DNA from: Mollicutes bacterium
Lineage (GTDB): Bacteria; Bacillota_I; Bacilli_A; Izemoplasmatales; Izemoplasmataceae
Reading direction: 5' to 3'
NCBI GenBank assembly: GCA_003558105.1
Contig: PWMS01000108.1
Span: forward strand, 1 to 42,760
DNA: 42,760 nucleotides
Position 1 is the stretch's first letter; every line of letters begins with the position of its first letter. Below the pieces are notes generated by a model. That model worked only from the letters and a program-made list of their open reading frames with translations, was not told the DNA's origin and made no database searches. Below, piece by piece: positions 38,638 to 42,760 of the stretch. The translations under genes and the position numbers were made by a program.

Positions 38638-39510
38638 ATGAAAAAAACCGCCGTGGTTGCTGTAAGCACAGGATGCTTGGATTATCTGGATGTACCCCAT
38701 GATAATCTTTTCATCATTCGCTGTAAGATTTTAATGCAAGACAAAACCTACAACGATTTTGTCGATTTAAAAGCCTCAACATTTTATGAAACCATCAAAA
38801 ACGATCCTAGCGTTGTGCCTTCAAGTTCGATGCCTGCTTTAGGTGAGATCACCGAGACTTTAAAAACGATTGAAAAGGCGGGTTATGAAAACGCCTTATT
38901 CATCACCATCTCAAAAGAACTCTCTGGGACCTATCAAACATGTATCATGGCTAAAAACGCTTATGAAGGCAATCTCAACATCGAGATACTAGACTCTAAA
39001 AATGCCGCTATCAGCGAAGGGTTTCTCTCTCTTGAGGCTTTGCGTATGATCGCTGAAGACAAGCCTTTAGAAGAGATTATTACGTATCTAGATAAACTTA
39101 AAACCGCACGCAAACAATACTTTATGGTTGATAATTTACGTTTGCTTGTGAAAAATGGTCGTTTGAGTGGCGCCAAAGGCTTGATGGGCAGACTACTTAA
39201 AATGAAACCAATCTTAGAAGTCAACGACGACGGCAAAATCGTCCCCTTCGAAAAAATCAGAACCCAACGTAAAGCTTTAGAACGCATGGTTGATATTGTC
39301 TTAGAAGATCTAAAGCATCTAGATAATTTCGTGATTACCTACGATACTTCAGACAATAAAGAAGGCTTTGAATATGTCAAACAACGCATCGATGAAGCTT
39401 ACCCCAAAAATGTGCATTACGCCGCGCCCATTACACCGGTCATCGGCGCACATACGGGACATGGCACCGTCGGGATTGCCTATTTCGATATCGATAAAGC
39501 CAAAAAGTAA
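38638..39510 (+). CDS. DegV family protein, paralog 3
   Basis: ITISKELSGTYQTC, LLVKNGRLSGAKGLMGRLLKMKPIL, TPVIGAHTGHGTVGIAYF. Confidence 0.9.
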   Translation: MKKTAVVAVSTGCLDYLDVPHDNLFIIRCKILMQDKTYNDFVDLKASTFYETIKNDPSVVPSSSMPALGEITETLKTIEKAGYENALFITISKELSGTYQTCIMAKNAYEGNLNIEILDSKNAAISEGFLSLEALRMIAEDKPLEEIITYLDKLKTARKQYFMVDNLRLLVKNGRLSGAKGLMGRLLKMKPILEVNDDGKIVPFEKIRTQRKALERMVDIVLEDLKHLDNFVITYDTSDNKEGFEYVKQRIDEAYPKNVHYAAPITPVIGAHTGHGTVGIAYFDIDKAKK

Positions 39511-39513
39511 CCA

Positions 39514-39542
39514 TTGTCAAAAATACCGCATAGTGGTACAAT
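39514..39542 (+). promoter_or_regulatory. putative sigma-A promoter of the Gx-family gene
   Basis: TTGTCA, 17-nt spacer, TACAAT, 17 nt upstream of the ATG. Confidence 0.55.
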
Positions 39543-39559
39543 AACATTCGGTGATTTAG

Positions 39560-40075
39560 ATGCAAACAAAAAAACTCGTCTTATTCAGTATTTTACTCTC
39601 CGTCAGCATCGTCTTAAACATCGTAGAACGGTTTGCGGTTGCTGGTTTTAGTGGTGTGCCCTTTTTTAGACTCGGGCTTGCTAATATCGTCATCCTGATT
39701 ATCTTATATGTCTACGGTAGTAAAGATGCTTTTACCATGCTTATATTAAGAATATTTGTAGTCGGTCTTTTGACGGGCAACCTTGGTGCGCCCACCTTTT
39801 GGCTATCCTTATCTGGTGGCCTTATCGCTTTTTTACTGATGATGCTTTTCAAACAACTACCCGGCTTTACCATCATTAGCGTCTCTCTTATGGGCGCGAT
39901 TGGCCATGCTTTTGGTCAAATATTAATGGCGATTATCATCTTGAGTACCGTCGAAAACATCTATTTATTTCCCTTGCTGATGGTCCTCAGTGTGCCCACC
40001 GGCATATTCACCGGCATGGTCGCAAAAAAACTGATGCGCATCTTAAGCCAACAACTATTCTTAGAACAATATTAA
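39560..40075 (+). CDS. Gx transporter / heptaprenyl diphosphate synthase component I family membrane protein
   Basis: KKLVLFSILLSVSIVLNIVERF...PFFRLGLANIVILIILYVYGSKDAFTMLILRIFVVGLLTGNLGAPTFWLSLSGGLIAFLLM is the Gx/HepI-like pattern. Confidence 0.85.
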   Translation: MQTKKLVLFSILLSVSIVLNIVERFAVAGFSGVPFFRLGLANIVILIILYVYGSKDAFTMLILRIFVVGLLTGNLGAPTFWLSLSGGLIAFLLMMLFKQLPGFTIISVSLMGAIGHAFGQILMAIIILSTVENIYLFPLLMVLSVPTGIFTGMVAKKLMRILSQQLFLEQY

Positions 40076-40108
40076 AAAACGAAATCCCTTGGGATTTCGT
40101 TTTATTTT
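40076..40108. terminator. bidirectional terminator between Gx gene and apbE-like gene
   Basis: AAAACGAAATCCC / TT / GGGATTTCGTTTT, followed by T-rich sequence. Confidence 0.8.
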
Positions 40109-41376
40109 TACCTTTTTTTACGACCATATAAGAAGTAGTATAAGCCAGTAGAAGAGGCAAACAATGTCAAGATGGCCAAAAGCACAACCGTCATAAATAC
40201 GTCACGACCCTCATCACAATCAAAGTCTAAAGTGAAGTGTCTTAAGTATTGTGCTTCGAAAGCCTCACTCATCACCGGCGCTACACAACTATCCTCAAAC
40301 CATATCGCCTCTAAATCATCGCGCGCATTAACATAATCAAGCCCTTCTTCCAAAGGCATAATGAAGACGGCGGTAACCAAGATATCGCCAAAAGCGCCAT
40401 CCTCAGATACCATTGTGACCGCTTTATGGTGATCGGTCGGATAAAGCGTATAAGGATTGATCAAATGGTGATACTTGCGTCCATCGACTTCATAGTAGCG
40501 ATCATAATCACCACTTGTGGTTGCGTTTTTCCCACTTTCCATCTTGATCGTGGCATAGGTGTTTTCTAGGCCAAAAGGATTTTCTGGGTTGGTTATACCA
40601 ATATAGAAGAGATCATTATCGCGATAAGGATGATCGCCATACACCTCAACATTGGAGGTGCCAGCGTTGAGGATAAAGGCTTCAATGCGCTCATCATCCT
40701 TTAATACCTCGCCCAACATCTTTGCGCCATAGCCTTTGGCCATACCGCCAAGATCAAGACGCATCCCCGCTTCGATCATCACTTGATAATTGTCTTTATC
40801 TAAATGAAGCCCTTCAATCCCAACATACGCGTTGGCTGCATCTAAGGTACTTTGTTCGGGGATGGTGCAGTATTGATCTTTTTCTTGTTCGTATATTTCA
40901 TGGGAATTTTCTTCACCCCGCAAAGACTCTTGCCAACCAAGACAACGTTCCCGATGTTCATCCCATACATCGATAACAGGCCCTAAAGTAATATCAAAAT
41001 ACCCGTCTGTAATATCGTAGTATTCAATCGATAGTTCAAGCATATCAAAAAGCAAGGGGTCTACCGTATGGTATTCACCTGGATTATCGTTGATGGTCTT
41101 AACATTAACAAGGCCTTCATAGGCCACAAACCATGTCGATAAACGGTGCGTTTTTTCCAGTATTTCATGAAGTTCATTCGTTAAATCTTCAAGGTCTTCG
41201 CCTTCTTCATGAAACATCCGCATCGCAATCGTCGTATCGTAATAGTTGCTCGTGGTAAAATCTGTGTAAGCGACACTTGATTCGGCATCATCATCAGAAA
41301 AGAAGTATAGAGTGCCAAGGCCAACAATCACAAGCAAACCTAAAATAGCTATTGTGTATTTATTCACATATTTCAT
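40108..41376 (-). CDS. apbE: ApbE family FAD:protein FMN transferase with N- and C-terminal TM segments
   Basis: MRLDLGGMAKGYGAKML, LNAGTSNVEVYG, ATTSGDYDRYYEVDGRKYHHLINPYTLYPTDH. C-terminal VFMTVVLLAILTLFASSTGLYYFLYGRKKR. Start at 41376 (AGGTG RBS) rather than 41394. Confidence 0.92.
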   Translation of the reverse strand: MKYVNKYTIAILGLLVIVGLGTLYFFSDDDAESSVAYTDFTTSNYYDTTIAMRMFHEEGEDLEDLTNELHEILEKTHRLSTWFVAYEGLVNVKTINDNPGEYHTVDPLLFDMLELSIEYYDITDGYFDITLGPVIDVWDEHRERCLGWQESLRGEENSHEIYEQEKDQYCTIPEQSTLDAANAYVGIEGLHLDKDNYQVMIEAGMRLDLGGMAKGYGAKMLGEVLKDDERIEAFILNAGTSNVEVYGDHPYRDNDLFYIGITNPENPFGLENTYATIKMESGKNATTSGDYDRYYEVDGRKYHHLINPYTLYPTDHHKAVTMVSEDGAFGDILVTAVFIMPLEEGLDYVNARDDLEAIWFEDSCVAPVMSEAFEAQYLRHFTLDFDCDEGRDVFMTVVLLAILTLFASSTGLYYFLYGRKKR

Positions 41377-41421
41377 TTTAATCACCTGAATCATTATAAC
41401 ATAAGATATTAAAAATCAAAG

Positions 41422-41450
41422 AAAAAAAGAGACGTCCGAAGACGTCTCTT
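41422..41450 (-). terminator. terminator of the FMN-lipoprotein gene (UUCG tetraloop)
   Basis: On the minus strand: AAGAGACGTC-TTCG-GACGTCTCTT followed by a T-run. Confidence 0.85.
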
Positions 41451-41466
41451 ACAAATGTCTAATCAC

Positions 41467-42474
41467 TTAGTCCAATGCGTTTTGAACTGCTTCAATGTAG
41501 CTAGTAACGGTAACTGTTACACCAGCGATTACATCGTCGCCTTCAAAGTCGCCATCTTCGTTAATGTCATAGCTAGGAACGCCTTGATTTTCAACGATAT
41601 CATCGGCAAGCATTTGTACTTGGGCAACCCACATGATTTCGCCTTCAACTTCACAATCTTCTACAGGTTCACCTGGCCACATATTATAGCCGCAACCATG
41701 GTCTAAAGACATCTTAGTTGTTGCAATACCAGATCTTTCATTACCAAAATGTACCCAATCAACAAGGGCTTCATCAGAAGCTTTCATGTAGATCGTGTCG
41801 ATTCCAATATGCTCAATGTGACCATCGGCATTAACCGCCACCACAGCAATGGTGTTTTGATGACCATCGGTATAACCAAAGTTAATACCAGGTTCATAAT
41901 CGCCTGTACCACTAAATGATGGAACATCGAAGTCTGCAGGACTTTCGTCTTCACCGAGTTTTGCAATCTCAAGTGCATTTTCAACCGCTTCAATGTAGCT
42001 AGTAACGGTAATGGTAACACCAGCGATTACATCGTCGCCTTCAAAGTCGCCATCTTCGTTAATGTCATAAGAAGGGACGCCTTGATTTTCAATGATGTCT
42101 TCAGCGAGCATGCGAACTTGGTCAACCCACATAATTTCGCCTTCAACTTCACAATCTTCTACAGGTTGTCCAGGCCACATATTATAGCCGCAACCATGGT
42201 CTAAAGACATCTTAGTTGTTACATAACCCGTATTCTCGCTACCACGAGCTTCCCAGTTTAATGGGCCATCATCATCGGTTTTAAGATAAACAGAATCGAT
42301 GAAGATATCATCAATATAGCCATCTGCATCCACGTAAACATACGCATACGTATTTTGATGACCGTCTGTATAACCAAGATGTAATCCTGGTTTGTACTCA
42401 CCATAGTCTTTACCACATGCTGCAAGGGTGACCATGACGATTAAAGAAAGGGACACAAATAAAACTTTTTTCAT
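41467..42474 (-). CDS. PplA-like lipoprotein with two tandem FMN-binding domains
   Basis: Signal peptide and lipobox LAAC at Cys20. Two ~143-aa repeats, each with TTKxSL..YNM...(I/V)xW.xQvxMLAxDI and D-V-I-A-G-V-T near the C-terminus. Confidence 0.88.
   Translation of the reverse strand: MKKVLFVSLSLIVMVTLAACGKDYGEYKPGLHLGYTDGHQNTYAYVYVDADGYIDDIFIDSVYLKTDDDGPLNWEARGSENTGYVTTKMSLDHGCGYNMWPGQPVEDCEVEGEIMWVDQVRMLAEDIIENQGVPSYDINEDGDFEGDDVIAGVTITVTSYIEAVENALEIAKLGEDESPADFDVPSFSGTGDYEPGINFGYTDGHQNTIAVVAVNADGHIEHIGIDTIYMKASDEALVDWVHFGNERSGIATTKMSLDHGCGYNMWPGEPVEDCEVEGEIMWVAQVQMLADDIVENQGVPSYDINEDGDFEGDDVIAGVTVTVTSYIEAVQNALD
41470..41898 (-). repeat. FMN-binding domain repeat 2 (aa 193-335)
   Basis: Near-identical to repeat 1 at offset 498 nt (166 aa), including a shared ~50-nt identical stretch over the EF-hand-like/flavinylation region. 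Confidence 0.9.
41968..42396 (-). repeat. FMN-binding domain repeat 1 (aa 27-169)
   Basis: See repeat 2. Confidence 0.9.
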
Positions 42475-42530
42475 TTGAAACGCCTCCTAAATGTTTTCTT
42501 TTTTTATATATTAAGTCTTTCACAACCTGT

Positions 42531-42559
42531 ATTATAGATTCTCTTAAACGCTTTGTCAA
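42531..42559 (-). promoter_or_regulatory. perfect-consensus sigma-A promoter of the FMN-lipoprotein gene
   Basis: On the minus strand: TTGACA (42559-42554), exactly 17-nt spacer, TATAAT (42536-42531). RBS AGGAGGCG at 42488-42481. Confidence 0.85.
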
Positions 42560-42674
42560 TGCTATGTGTGATATAATTTTGTATGACAAACCGTTTTATA
42601 ATTAACCTTCTAAACATCATTAAAGGTAACATTTAAAAGCAGTTATGTTATAATAATTTTGCGAGGCGATGTAA

Positions 42675-42760
42675 ATGAAAAAAAATGATCTTATTTTAAT
42701 AGTTACGGTCTTATTGATAGGCTTAAGTTCATTATTGACAGTCCAAATTATTCAAGCGCA
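42675..42760 (+). CDS. truncated N-terminus of a small membrane-anchored protein, possibly NusG domain II family
   Basis: RBS GAGGCGAT then ATG: MKKNDLILIVTVLLIGLSSLLTVQIIQA. Runs off the window end. Family suggested by sequence style and Gx/ApbE/FMN context. Confidence 0.55.
   Translation, partial: MKKNDLILIVTVLLIGLSSLLTVQIIQA

Noticed and set aside
40722-41706. Plus-strand ORFs 40722-40976 and 41455-41706
   Set aside because: They are antisense to the well-supported apbE and FMN-lipoprotein genes, with no RBS or domain support.
1-42760. Mycoplasma-type genetic code (TGA = Trp)
   Set aside because: Several genes end naturally at TGA (24184, 30385, 32494, 37375, 37873) just before or within the next gene start, and Trp is encoded by TGG throughout.
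1-42760. CRISPR arrays, tRNA/rRNA genes, transposons or prophage
   Set aside because: No regularly spaced repeats, cloverleaf or rRNA-like segments, or transposase/integrase/phage proteins were seen by eye; a tRNAscan/Rfam/CRISPR search would be decisive.

Overview
The window is 42.8 kb of ordinary-density, mostly plus-strand bacterial chromosome. TGA is used as a normal stop (for example the genes ending at 24184, 30385, 32494, 37375), so the genetic code is the standard bacterial one. Gene content and style (small genome-like operons, three DegV paralogs, moderately low GC) suggest a low-GC Firmicutes/Tenericutes-like lineage; this is inference only. I recognise pncB (partial), tpx, an XRE-TM regulator, htpG, an amidohydrolase, two MASE1-like/HD-GYP proteins, PhzF, an 896-aa coiled-coil protein, a cardiolipin synthase, an ABC-2 exporter, a PduO-like adenosyltransferase, three DegV proteins, two consecutive ATPase-FtsX fusion ABC transporters, a class II photolyase, a compact OLD-like ATPase/TOPRIM protein, a PLP aminotransferase, a tightly overlapping 6-gene operon with a cytosolic reductive-dehalogenase-like Fe-S protein, NfnAB, MarR and PadR regulators, and a right-end flavinylation/extracytosolic electron-transfer locus (Gx family, ApbE, two-domain FMN lipoprotein, truncated NusG_II-like protein). 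The strongest leads are: (1) the FMN lipoprotein, with two near-identical domains, a non-canonical flavinylation motif D-V-I-A-G-V-T, an EF-hand-like loop fused to that motif, and a perfect-consensus promoter; (2) the compact OLD-like protein with a degenerate ATPase, divergent from a photolyase with only 27 bp between start codons; (3) a membrane protein built from six ~50-aa two-helix units bearing an HPxW motif; (4) the 896-aa coiled-coil protein; (5) the RdhA-like operon. No tRNA, rRNA, CRISPR array, prophage or transposase was recognised.
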